Positions 15,927 through 24,699 of a DNA stretch of 64,000 bases are shown one piece after another. Source of the stretch: Streptomyces sp. NBC_00670 (GTDB taxonomy: Bacteria > Actinomycetota > Actinomycetes > Streptomycetales > Streptomycetaceae); NCBI RefSeq assembly GCF_036226765.1, contig NZ_CP109017.1, positions 4,837,001-4,901,000 on the forward strand, in the 5' to 3' direction. The translations under genes were made by a program, and so were the position numbers. The first letter of the stretch is position 1; each line of letters begins with the position of its first letter. The notes beneath the pieces are model-generated. The model made no database searches. It was not told the DNA's origin and was given only the letters and a program-made list of their open reading frames with translations.

Positions 15927-17462
15927 TCATGAGCAGACCTTGCCGTCCTTCGGCACCGTCCCGTTCAGCAGGTAGGAGTCCACCGCCGCGTCCACGCAGT
16001 CGCTGCCGCTCCCGTACGCTCCATGACCCTCGCCCTTCCAGGTGAGCTCCACCCCGACGCCCTTGCCCAGTTCGTCGGCCATCCGCCGGGCACCCTCGTA
16101 GGGCGTGGCCGGGTCCCCGGTGTTGCCCACCAGCAGGATCGGGTCGGCCCCCGGCGCACTGACTTCCGGAGTGTCGTACTGCCCGGCCACCGGCCAGTCG
16201 TGGCACCAGCCGGCCGTGTCCCAGCCCAGGAAGTCGCCGAACACGGGCGAGATCTCCTCGAACCGCGCGAGCCGCTTCCTCGTCTCGGCGGGCGTCGGCC
16301 GCTGCTTGTCGTCCAGACACGATATGGCCCGTTGGGCGTGGCTCGACGTGCCGTAGTGCCCCGAGGCGTCCCGCTCGTTGTAGCCGTCGGCCAGGGCCAA
16401 CAGCGCGGAGCCGTCGCCGTTCTCGGCGGACTTCAGGGCGGCGGTGAGCGTGGGCCAGCCGTCCTCGCTGTACAGCGGGAGCACGATGCCGGTCAGCGCG
16501 AGGGTCTCGGTCAGTTCGCGGCCGGACGAGGTCGGCAGCGGCTTGGCGTCGAGCCGGTCGAGCAGGTCGGCGATCTTCCGCGTCCCCTCCTTCGGGTCCT
16601 GCCCGGTGGACTTCAGGTAGTCGTTGAGCGCCCGCTGGAAGCCCTGGGTCTGGTTGAGCGCGTGTCCGACGGTGTCCGCCGTCGGGTCCACGACCGCGTC
16701 GAGGATCACGCGCCCCACGTTCTTGGGGAAGAGGTGCGCGTAGACACCGCCCAGTTCGGTGCCGTAGGAGATGCCGAAGTAGTGCATCGAGTCGTCGCCG
16801 AGCACCTGGCGCATCAGGTCCATGTCGCGTGCCGTGTCGGTCGTGGACACGTGGGACAGCAGCGAACCGGTGGACTTCTCGCAGTCCTGGCCGAAGTCGG
16901 CCGCGTCCTCGAGGAACGCCTTCTCCTCGGCGGCGTCGTCCGGAGTGGCGTCGACCTCCTCGGCCGCCTGGATCTCCTTGTCGTCGCGGCAGCGGACGCC
17001 CTCGCTGGCGCCCGTACCGCGCGGGTCCCAGCTGACCAGGTCGTAGCGCTCGTGGAGCCGGTCGACCGTGGTGCCGTACGAGGGCAGCGTGGAGACCCCG
17101 GAGCCGCCGGGCCCGCCGAAGTTGAACAGCAGCGAGCCGAGCCGCTTGCCGTTGCCGCCGGTGGCCTTCGAACGGATCAGTGCGAGCCCTATCGTCCTGC
17201 CGTCCGGTTTCGCGTAGTCCAGCGGCACCTTGATCGTCGCGCACTGCCATCCGTCGCCCGGCGCGGGGGAGTCGGCGGTGCCCTTGCACCGGCCCCAGTC
17301 CGGATCCTGACCGGTCAGCGAGGCCGGCAGCCCCGAGGATGCCCCGCCCGACCGCTTGTCGCCCGTGTCCTCCTTCCCGGTGTCGGACGAGCCCGAGCTG
17401 CAGCCCCCCGCCAGCAGGGCGGCGGCGGCCGCCAGAGCCGTCCACCGTGCGTAACGCGCCAT
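15927..17462 (-). CDS. Secreted lipoprotein alpha/beta-hydrolase, tripeptidyl-aminopeptidase-like
   Basis: A 511-residue protein starting at the ATG at 17462, which has AAGGG 5-9 nt upstream. A lipobox (LAGGC) follows a short signal peptide, so it is probably tethered to the outer face of the membrane. The hydrolase core has the GGPGGSG oxyanion block near 93, the nucleophile in GISYG (near 215), and the C-terminal TAP-like domain with the acid in GNTGDPATPYEGA and the His in GEGHGAYG. Several cysteines in the mature part probably form disulphides. This is the Slp/Tap family that trims tripeptides from secreted proteins. An in-frame ATG at 17501 is less likely. Confidence 0.85.
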   Translation of the reverse strand: MARYARWTALAAAAALLAGGCSSGSSDTGKEDTGDKRSGGASSGLPASLTGQDPDWGRCKGTADSPAPGDGWQCATIKVPLDYAKPDGRTIGLALIRSKATGGNGKRLGSLLFNFGGPGGSGVSTLPSYGTTVDRLHERYDLVSWDPRGTGASEGVRCRDDKEIQAAEEVDATPDDAAEEKAFLEDAADFGQDCEKSTGSLLSHVSTTDTARDMDLMRQVLGDDSMHYFGISYGTELGGVYAHLFPKNVGRVILDAVVDPTADTVGHALNQTQGFQRALNDYLKSTGQDPKEGTRKIADLLDRLDAKPLPTSSGRELTETLALTGIVLPLYSEDGWPTLTAALKSAENGDGSALLALADGYNERDASGHYGTSSHAQRAISCLDDKQRPTPAETRKRLARFEEISPVFGDFLGWDTAGWCHDWPVAGQYDTPEVSAPGADPILLVGNTGDPATPYEGARRMADELGKGVGVELTWKGEGHGAYGSGSDCVDAAVDSYLLNGTVPKDGKVCS

Positions 17463-17621
17463 GTGCCCTTCCCCCTCACAAGCCGTCCGCATCGGTTGCA
17501 CGGACCGCGGTCAGGCCATAGTAGGCGGACCGCGCCGAAGCCGTGCGAGCCTGTGGATAACTCTCTGACCTGCGGCTTTGTGGGCTCGAGGTGGCGGGAA
17601 CCGGGACGGTCCCGGCCTTTC

Positions 17622-20423
17622 CTACAGCGCTTCCCGGCGGGTGAGGTGGTTGAAGAACAGCCAGCCCGGCAGCACCGGCAGCCACAGCGTCAGCAGCCGG
17701 TAGAGCAGGACCGCGGGGGCCGCGACCTCCTTCGGCAGCCCGACGGCGATCAGGCCGACGGTCAGGGTCGCCTCCACGGCGCCCACACCGCCCGGGGTCG
17801 GCGCGGCGGAGCCCAGCGCGTTGCCGGCGAGGAAGACGACCGCGACGCTGGCGATGCTCAGCGAGGTCGAACCGTCGCCGAACGCGCGGATCGACGCGTC
17901 CAGGCACATCACGAAGCAGGCGGTCAGGAGCAGCATCCCGCCGATGCCCGTGATCAGCTTCTGCGGCCGCTGCAGCACGTCGAGCATGCGCGGCACGACG
18001 CCCGCGAACAGCGACCGCACCCGCGTGACCACGAACTTCCGCAGGAACGGCACCGATGTGACCACGAGCACCAGCACCGCGACCGTCAGCAGGCCTGCGA
18101 TGACGGTCCGGGACGGGGAGAGCGACGGCGTCTTCTCGGTGCCGGTGAGATACCCGAACGACAACAGCATCAGGATGTGGCAGCCCAGCCCGAACAGCTG
18201 GGAGGCGCCCACACTGGCCACCGCCAGCCCCGGCCGCACGCCCGCCCGCTGCAGGAACCGGGTGTTGAGCGCGACACCGCCGACCGCGGCCGGCGCGACG
18301 ATCTTGACGAACGAGCCGGCCACCTGCGCGGCCACGGTCCGCGGGAACGGCACCCGCTCCGGCACGAACCCCAGCAGGCTCATCGCGGCGGCGACATAGC
18401 TCAGCGCCGAGAAGCCCACGGCAGCGGCGACCCAGCCCCACTGCGCGTTCTCGAACAGCGTGTCGAACTCGATGTGGGTGAGCTGTGTGAGCAGGAAGTA
18501 CGCGCCGATGGCGCCCGCGATGAAGCTGATGAGCGTGCGCGGCCGCACCCGCTCCAGACGGACCGGCTCCACCGGGGCCTGCGGGCGGATCCGCAGCACC
18601 TGGTGGCGGATCTGGCTGAGCAGATCCTCCTCGCGCGCCTCTTCCAGGGCGTCGTCGATCGCGCGTTTCTGCGCCCGCTGCTCGGCCCGCACGGCCTTCT
18701 TGTCGGGCCGCTCGTCCTTGTCCAGCCGGACGGCGGTGCTGCCGGTCCGTTCGGCGGCCTCCCCGGCCGGCGGCTCGGGCTGCTCGTCCCGGGCGGGCCT
18801 GGACTGCCGGTACGCCTCCAGGACGGCCTCGCGCTCGCGTTCCGCCCGCTCCCGGCCGAGTCTGCGCAGTGTCGCGCGCGTGGCGCGGGTCAGCGCGATC
18901 GGCTGGAGCATCGGCAGACAGTCGGCGACCGCATCGGGCCCGAGGACCTCCACGGCCGCGGCGACCGCGCGCTCCGCGCCGACCCGCAGCCCGAACGTCG
19001 TCAGCAGCTGCGCGATGTCCATGCGCAGCACCAGGTCACCGGCCGCGATCTCCCCGCCGCGCAGATCGGTCAGGATGACCGTGCCGGAACGGTCGACCAG
19101 GACGGCGTCGCCCGCCAGCCTGCGGTGCGCGATCCGGCGCGACTGCAGGGAGCGCACCTGCTGCCAGGTGTCGTGCATCAGTTCGTCGGTGATCCGCGCG
19201 TCGTCCAGCGAGTCCAGGGTGCGACCGCCGGTGTGCTCGTAGACCAGCATCACGGCGTCGGGACCCAGCTCGGAGGTGGCGATCAGCTTCGGCGCGTTGG
19301 CTCCGGCCGCGATGGCCGCGTAGGCCAGCAGGGCCTCCTGCTCCAGCGCCTGGCGCAGCGACTGCAGACTGCTGCGGGTGGTGATGCCGCGCAGTGTCAG
19401 CCGCCGCCAGGCCCGGTAGAAGAACCCTTGGGCCTGCTGCTCCCGGTCGACGACCGTGACGTCCAGCGGCGGACCGTCCTCCAGGGTGACGAAGTAGCGC
19501 CGGCCGCGGTCGCTGTTCTCCAGGCTGTCCGGGAACTCCTCGCGGGCCGCCGTCAGCGGATGGAACCCGACCGTGCGCAGCCCCGCCATCAGCGTCCGGC
19601 CGGTGGGACGCACGTTCGGGGAGCCGACCGCGTACAGCGTGCCGTAGGCGACGCTCCAGCCGATCAGCACCGTCAGGATGATCGAGAAGGGGGTGGTGTA
19701 GCCCGTGACGAGCATGGAGAACGCGTCCAGGAGCAGCACCACCCACAGCACGGCCCGCCAGCGGGGCCTGCGGGACATCCCGACGGCCGTCATATAGGCG
19801 ATGACGGGGGCGAGGTAGCCGTGCACCGGGTCGGTCAGGGCGTGCGTGTCGCCGGGGGAGGGCTGCGTGAGCGCCTCCTGGATGGAGTGGGGGGCCGCCT
19901 GGGCGACCCACAGGTCGGTGGCGAGCGTCACTCCGTGCGCGAGGACGGCGGCCAGTACACCGTCGGCGATGCGCAGCCCGTCGCGCTTGATCAGCCGTTC
20001 GATCGCGAAGGCGACCGGGACCAGCAGGATCGCGATGCTCGACGCCAGGCCGGCGAGCTTGATCAGCAGGTCGGGTGCCTGTCCGGTGCCCTTGTTGATG
20101 TCCTGTTCGAGCCCCGAGGTGGTGCCGTGCGCGAAGGCCGCGATCATCAGCAGGACGACGACCGCGAGGAGCCCCACCCCCAGCCGCATGAGGTCCGAGG
20201 GACGGTGCACGCGCGCGGGGAGCAGCGGTTCGTCGCCCTCCACCTCGTCGTTGTAGATGTCCTCGCCCGGATCCGGTCCCGCGCCGGAGGCCCCGGCGGC
20301 GTCCGTGTCGTGGTCGTGCTCGCTGTTGTCCGGTCCGCTGTCGTGCGGCGCGGCGGTGTCCGGGCGCGACGACGCCTCAGAGGTGCCCTCCGCGCTCTCG
20401 GAATGCACACCCTGCTGTCTCAT
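17622..20423 (-). CDS. Pseudokinase-like plus lysylphosphatidylglycerol synthase/UPF0104-type membrane protein
   Basis: A 933-residue protein starting at ATG 20423 (AAGAAGAGA upstream). In order: acidic cytoplasmic N-terminus, five or six membrane segments (about 75-260), and a kinase-like domain (about 290-490). In that domain the catalytic-loop region reads IAHRRLAGDAVLVD and the DFG-equivalent is DLRGG, so catalysis is doubtful. A basic linker (about 520-600) follows, then an MprF-N-terminal-like flippase/LPG_synthase_TM domain with about eight helices. The last domain is related to proteins that flip lipids or glycolipids; the kinase-like part may bind nucleotide or a lipid substrate. The domain order resembles actinobacterial membrane proteins near cell-wall genes. 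Confidence 0.8.
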   Translation of the reverse strand: MRQQGVHSESAEGTSEASSRPDTAAPHDSGPDNSEHDHDTDAAGASGAGPDPGEDIYNDEVEGDEPLLPARVHRPSDLMRLGVGLLAVVVLLMIAAFAHGTTSGLEQDINKGTGQAPDLLIKLAGLASSIAILLVPVAFAIERLIKRDGLRIADGVLAAVLAHGVTLATDLWVAQAAPHSIQEALTQPSPGDTHALTDPVHGYLAPVIAYMTAVGMSRRPRWRAVLWVVLLLDAFSMLVTGYTTPFSIILTVLIGWSVAYGTLYAVGSPNVRPTGRTLMAGLRTVGFHPLTAAREEFPDSLENSDRGRRYFVTLEDGPPLDVTVVDREQQAQGFFYRAWRRLTLRGITTRSSLQSLRQALEQEALLAYAAIAAGANAPKLIATSELGPDAVMLVYEHTGGRTLDSLDDARITDELMHDTWQQVRSLQSRRIAHRRLAGDAVLVDRSGTVILTDLRGGEIAAGDLVLRMDIAQLLTTFGLRVGAERAVAAAVEVLGPDAVADCLPMLQPIALTRATRATLRRLGRERAEREREAVLEAYRQSRPARDEQPEPPAGEAAERTGSTAVRLDKDERPDKKAVRAEQRAQKRAIDDALEEAREEDLLSQIRHQVLRIRPQAPVEPVRLERVRPRTLISFIAGAIGAYFLLTQLTHIEFDTLFENAQWGWVAAAVGFSALSYVAAAMSLLGFVPERVPFPRTVAAQVAGSFVKIVAPAAVGGVALNTRFLQRAGVRPGLAVASVGASQLFGLGCHILMLLSFGYLTGTEKTPSLSPSRTVIAGLLTVAVLVLVVTSVPFLRKFVVTRVRSLFAGVVPRMLDVLQRPQKLITGIGGMLLLTACFVMCLDASIRAFGDGSTSLSIASVAVVFLAGNALGSAAPTPGGVGAVEATLTVGLIAVGLPKEVAAPAVLLYRLLTLWLPVLPGWLFFNHLTRREAL

Positions 20424-20608
20424 CGTCTCTTCTTGGTCTCGTATCACCTGTCACCGCCCGCACGATGGTGGCATGCCCGTCCGACATACGGGGTCATCAG
20501 GGTGCACATGCGGGAGCGCACAGTCTGCCCGACGTCCTCCTCGGGAGCGAGGGACGGCCCCGGCCGCCCCGCCTCCCATTGTCGGTGGCGTCGTGCAGGA
20601 TGGGACGG

Positions 20609-20974
20609 ATGAGCGAGGAGAGCCTTCCGGCGGGTGCCGTGCCGGAGTACGCGGAGCGGGTCCTCGAGGTCGCCGAGCTGATTCCGCCGGGGCGCGTGAT
20701 GACGTACGGGGACGTCGCGGAGTGGCTCGAGGACGGCGGGCCGCGCCAGGTCGGCCGGGTGATGGCCCTGTACGGGGGCGCGGTCCCCTGGTGGCGTGTC
20801 GTGCGCGCCGACGGCGTGCTGCTGCCGGGAAGCGAACTGAGAGCCCTCGGCCACTACCGGGAGGAGGGCACGCCCCTGAGGGAGGCCGGCCGGGCCGCCG
20901 AGGGACATGTGCCCCGCCTCGACATGGCCCGGGCGCGCTGGGACGGCACCGGGCATCTCTCGGGACGGGCCTGA
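20609..20974 (+). CDS. Alkyltransferase-like (ATL) DNA-binding protein of the MGMT family
   Basis: A 121-residue protein with the MGMT/Ogt DNA-binding fold: IPPGRVMTYGDVAEWL (near 21-36), the arginine-finger segment VGRVMALYGGAVPWWRVV (near 46-63) and LPGSELRALGHYREEG. In active alkyltransferases the box is PCHRV. Here it reads PWWRV, so the acceptor Cys is Trp and the protein should not remove alkyl groups but flag O6-alkylguanine for nucleotide excision repair, as ATL proteins do. It sits at the left edge of a DNA-repair region (AdnAB, UvrD2). Divergent from the large membrane protein gene. Confidence 0.85.
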   Translation: MSEESLPAGAVPEYAERVLEVAELIPPGRVMTYGDVAEWLEDGGPRQVGRVMALYGGAVPWWRVVRADGVLLPGSELRALGHYREEGTPLREAGRAAEGHVPRLDMARARWDGTGHLSGRA

Positions 20975-21111
20975 TGCCCGCGAATGTCCGCGCAGGCGGC
21001 GTGCGGCCCGTGACCCGTACGGGGGACAGAGGGCACTTCCGGGACATGACGTACGTTCGTGCGGTGAGGAACGCATGCGGTCCCTGTGCCCGCGGAGGCG
21101 CCCGGGAACAA

Positions 21112-21130
21112 CCGGAAGGCATTCTTCCGG
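21112..21130. other. Small perfect inverted repeat upstream of adnA
   Basis: CCGGAAG, 5-nt loop GCATT, CTTCCGG, in the 266-bp gap before the helicase gene. It could be an operator or a weak hairpin. I see no clear promoter hexamers in this gap. An open frame of about 57 codons at 20973-21147 overlaps it but has no ribosome-binding site. Confidence 0.35.
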
Positions 21131-21240
21131 CGGTGCCACCGGCGTAACGTCGCCGGCACGCGCCGCCCTCACCCCACGGCCCCCGCCCGCCACGCGCGGC
21201 ACCCCGCCCACCCGTACCAGCACCAGGACCGGCGAACCAC

Positions 21241-24200
21241 GTGAGCTCCTCTTCCTCCACCAGGCGCCTGCCGCACCCCCCGGTGCGGCAGGGGAACCGT
21301 GGCGCTTACCGACTGGTCCGTACCCCGCCGGCCCGGCCCGCTCCCCCTCGTCTGGACGCCGGTCAGCGGGCGGTGGTTGACCACGGCACCGGCCCGCTCC
21401 TCGTCCTCGCGGGCCCCGGCACCGGCAAGACGACCACACTGGTGGAGTCCGTGGCCGCCCGGATCGCCCGCGGCACGGACCCGGAACGCATCCTGGTGCT
21501 CACGTTCAGCCGCAAGGCGGCCGTCGAACTGCGCGACCGCATGGCGCTGCGGATCGGCGCGGAACGGGCACCCCGGGCCACCACGTTCCACTCCTTCGGC
21601 TACGCCCTGGTCCGCGCCCACCAGGACAGCGGCCTGTTCGTGGAACCGCTGCGGCTGCTGTCCGGACCCGAACAGGACGTCACCGTGCGCGAGCTGCTGG
21701 CCGGCCAGCCCGGCCTGGAACGGCTCGGCCTCGCCCATGTGCGCTGGCCCGACGACCTGCGCGCCTGCCTGACCACCAGAGGCTTCGCCGACGAGGTCCG
21801 CGCGGTCCTGGCCCGCAGCCGCGAGCTCGGCCTCGACCCCGCCGCCCTGGAGGCGTTCGCCCGCCGCATCGGCCGCCCCGACTGGCTGGCCGCCTCCGCC
21901 TTCCTCGCCGAGTACCTGGACGTCCTCGACCTCCAGGGCGTCGTCGACTACGCGGAACTCGTCCACCGCGCGGTGCTCCTCGCCCGCCGCCCCGAGGTGG
22001 CCGAGCAGCTCGCCGCCCAGTACGACGCCGTCTACGTGGACGAGTACCAGGACACCGATCCGGCCCAGGTACGGCTGCTGCACGCGCTCGCCGGCGGCGG
22101 CCGCACCCTGGTCGCGTTCGGCGACCCGGACCAGTCGATCTACGCCTTCCGGGGCGCCGACGTGGGCGGCATCCTCCAGTTCCCCGACGCCTTCGCGCGC
22201 GCGGACGGCCGCCCGGCCCCGGTCCGGGTCCTGACGACGTCCCGCAGGTCCGGCGCCGCGCTGCTCGCCGCCACCCGCCTGCTCACCCGGCGGATGCCCC
22301 TGACCCGCCTCCCGGCCGAGAAGGTGCGCGCCCACCGGGAACTGACGGCGGCACGCGAGGGCGGCCGCGTCGAGGTCCGCACCTACCCCACGGCCGGCAC
22401 GGAGCTGGACAACATCGCCGACATCCTGCGCCGCGCCCACCTGGAGGACGGCGTCCCGTGGGGCGAGATGGCCGTCCTGGTCCGCGCCGGCGCCCGCAGC
22501 GTCCCGGGCGTCCGCCGCGCCCTCACCGCCGCGGGCGTCCCGCTGGACGTCGACGGCGACGATCTCCCGCTGCGCCACGAGCCCGCGGTGGCCCCCCTGC
22601 TGACGGCCCTCAGGGCGGTCGCCCGCGCGGAGGCCGCGGGCGGTGACGGAGCGGACGAAACGGATACAGGAGGCGCCCAGAACGCGGAGGACGTCCCGGC
22701 CGGCTGCTGGCTCGACACCGAGACCGCGCTCACGCTGCTCGCCTCGCCCCTGGCCGGCATGGACGCCGCCGACCTGCGCCGCCTCGGCCGCGCGCTGCGC
22801 GAGGAGGAGCGCGCCGCCGGCAGCCCCGTGCCGCCGCCGTCCGACGAGCTGCTCACGCGGGCCCTGGCCGAGCCGGAGCGCCTGGTGGCGCACGACCCGG
22901 CGTACGCGCGCGGGGCGCAGCGCCTGGGCGCGCTGCTGCGGCGCACCCGCGAGCGCCTCGCGGGCGGCGGGACCGCCGAGGAGGCCCTCTGGGAGCTGTG
23001 GAACGGCACCCCCTGGCCGCAACGCCTGGAGCGGTCCTCGCGGCGCGGCGGCGCGGCCGGCCGCAACGCCGACCGCGACCTGGACGCCGTGTGCGCCCTG
23101 TTCGCGACCGCCGCGCGCGCGGAGGAGCGTGTCGGCGGACGCGGCGCCCTGAACTTCCTGGAGGAGATCGAGGCCCAGGACATCGCCGCCGACACGCTCA
23201 CCCGCAGGGCGGTGCGCCCCGACGCCGTCCGCCTGATGACCGCGCACCGCTCCAAGGGCCTGGAATGGCACCTGGTGGTCGTCGCCGGCGTCCAGGAGGG
23301 GCTGTGGCCCGACCTGCGCCGCCGCGGCTCCCTGCTGGAGGCCGACCGCATCGGCCGCGACGGGCTCGCCGAACCGCTCAGCCAGGGCGCGCTCCTCGCG
23401 GAGGAGCGACGGCTCTTCTACGTGGCCGCCACGCGCGCGAAGGAGCGCCTCGTCGTCACCGCCGTGAAGGCGCCCGCCGACGACGGCGACCAGCCCTCCC
23501 GCTTCCTCACCGAGCTCGGCGTCGAGCCCCGGGACGTCACCGGCCGTCCCCGCCGCCCGCTGTCGGTCTCCGCGCTCGTCGCCGAACTGCGCGCCACCAC
23601 CGTCGACCCCGAGGCCTCCCCGGTGCTGCGGGAGGCCGCCGCCCGGCGCCTGGCCCGGCTCGCCGCGCTCACCGACGAGGACGGCCGCCCCCTGGTCCCC
23701 TCCGCGCATCCCTACCGCTGGTGGGGCATGTTCGAGCCGACCGAGAGCAAGGTGCCGCTGCGCGACCGGGACAAGCCCGTCGCGCTCTCCGGAAGCGCCC
23801 TGGACCAGCTCGCCCGCACCTGCGCCCTGCAGTGGTTCCTGGGGCGTGAGGTGAAGGCCGACGCACCCGCCACCGCCGCCCAGGGCTTCGGCAACGTGGT
23901 GCATGTCCTCGCCGACGAGGTCGCCTCCGGCCGCACCCCCGCCGACCTGGAGGTGCTGATGGAACGGCTGGACTCGGTGTGGAACGCGCTCGCCTTCGAC
24001 GCCCCCTGGAAGTCGGACCAGGAGAAGGCCCACGCGCGCGTGGCGCTCGAACGCTTCCTGACGTGGCACATCGACTCGGGCGGAGTCAGGGCCGGCCGTT
24101 CCGCGGTCGCCAGCGAACAGGACTTCGACGTCACCCTGGAGGCCGGTGACTACGAGGTGCGCATCCGCGGCAGCATGGACCGCGTCGAGACGGACGGCGA

Positions 24201-24588
24201 GGGCCGCGCCTATGTCGTCGACTTCAAGACCGGCAAACAGGCGCCCAGCGCCGCAGAGGTCGCCCGCCACCCCCAGCTCGCCGTCTACCAGCTCGCCGTC
24301 CGCGAGGGCGCGGTCGACGACGTGTTCGACGGCACCCGTCCCGAGCCGGGCGGCGCCGAGCTCGTCCACCTCCGTCAGGGTGCCGCCAGGAAGGACGGCG
24401 GCGAGATTCTGCCCAAGGTGCAGTCCCAGGAGCCCCTGGAGGGGCAGTGGGTCGGCGAGCTGCTGGCCACCGCCGCCGGCAAGGTCCTCGACGAACGGTT
24501 CTCGCCGACGGCGGGGCAGCACTGCGCGCACTGTGCCTTCCGGGCCTCGTGCAGCGCCCGTCCGGAGGGACGGCACGTGGTGGAGTGA
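21241..24588 (+). CDS. adnA: AdnA-type ATP-dependent helicase-nuclease subunit with four-Cys iron-sulfur pattern
   Basis: A 1115-residue UvrD/RecB-family protein. N-terminal superfamily-1 motor: Walker A AGPGTGKT at 57-64, motif II VDEYQD near 266, motif III GDPDQSIYAFRG near 297, motif V LMTAHRSKGLEW near 667. C-terminal PD-(D/E)XK nuclease with VVDFKTGK near 992. One Cys near 861 plus CX2CX5C near 1095-1104 reproduces the iron-staple pattern of AddB-type nucleases. With the next gene it forms the AdnAB double-strand-break resection motor-nuclease of actinobacteria. GTG start at 21241. Order AdnA then AdnB matches mycobacteria (Rv3202c-Rv3201c). Confidence 0.88.
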   Translation: MSSSSSTRRLPHPPVRQGNRGAYRLVRTPPARPAPPRLDAGQRAVVDHGTGPLLVLAGPGTGKTTTLVESVAARIARGTDPERILVLTFSRKAAVELRDRMALRIGAERAPRATTFHSFGYALVRAHQDSGLFVEPLRLLSGPEQDVTVRELLAGQPGLERLGLAHVRWPDDLRACLTTRGFADEVRAVLARSRELGLDPAALEAFARRIGRPDWLAASAFLAEYLDVLDLQGVVDYAELVHRAVLLARRPEVAEQLAAQYDAVYVDEYQDTDPAQVRLLHALAGGGRTLVAFGDPDQSIYAFRGADVGGILQFPDAFARADGRPAPVRVLTTSRRSGAALLAATRLLTRRMPLTRLPAEKVRAHRELTAAREGGRVEVRTYPTAGTELDNIADILRRAHLEDGVPWGEMAVLVRAGARSVPGVRRALTAAGVPLDVDGDDLPLRHEPAVAPLLTALRAVARAEAAGGDGADETDTGGAQNAEDVPAGCWLDTETALTLLASPLAGMDAADLRRLGRALREEERAAGSPVPPPSDELLTRALAEPERLVAHDPAYARGAQRLGALLRRTRERLAGGGTAEEALWELWNGTPWPQRLERSSRRGGAAGRNADRDLDAVCALFATAARAEERVGGRGALNFLEEIEAQDIAADTLTRRAVRPDAVRLMTAHRSKGLEWHLVVVAGVQEGLWPDLRRRGSLLEADRIGRDGLAEPLSQGALLAEERRLFYVAATRAKERLVVTAVKAPADDGDQPSRFLTELGVEPRDVTGRPRRPLSVSALVAELRATTVDPEASPVLREAAARRLARLAALTDEDGRPLVPSAHPYRWWGMFEPTESKVPLRDRDKPVALSGSALDQLARTCALQWFLGREVKADAPATAAQGFGNVVHVLADEVASGRTPADLEVLMERLDSVWNALAFDAPWKSDQEKAHARVALERFLTWHIDSGGVRAGRSAVASEQDFDVTLEAGDYEVRIRGSMDRVETDGEGRAYVVDFKTGKQAPSAAEVARHPQLAVYQLAVREGAVDDVFDGTRPEPGGAELVHLRQGAARKDGGEILPKVQSQEPLEGQWVGELLATAAGKVLDERFSPTAGQHCAHCAFRASCSARPEGRHVVE

Positions 24589-24699
24589 GGCCCCGGGCGC
24601 CCGCGTGACGGACCACACCACCCGTGCCGACCTGCGCTTCCTCCGCCCCGAGGGCCGATCGTGGTCTTCGTTGTCAGTGGCCGCCGTTAGCCTCGTTCC

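Noticed and set aside
12874..17445. Long minus-strand open frame spanning the epimerase, spherulin-4, moeZ and peptidase region
   Set aside because: It is in a frame unrelated to the convincing proteins in this region and shows only Arg/Ala/Gly-rich composition.
20973..21147. A roughly 57-codon open frame after the ATL gene
   Set aside because: No ribosome-binding site, no recognisable sequence, and it overlaps an inverted repeat. Left as intergenic.
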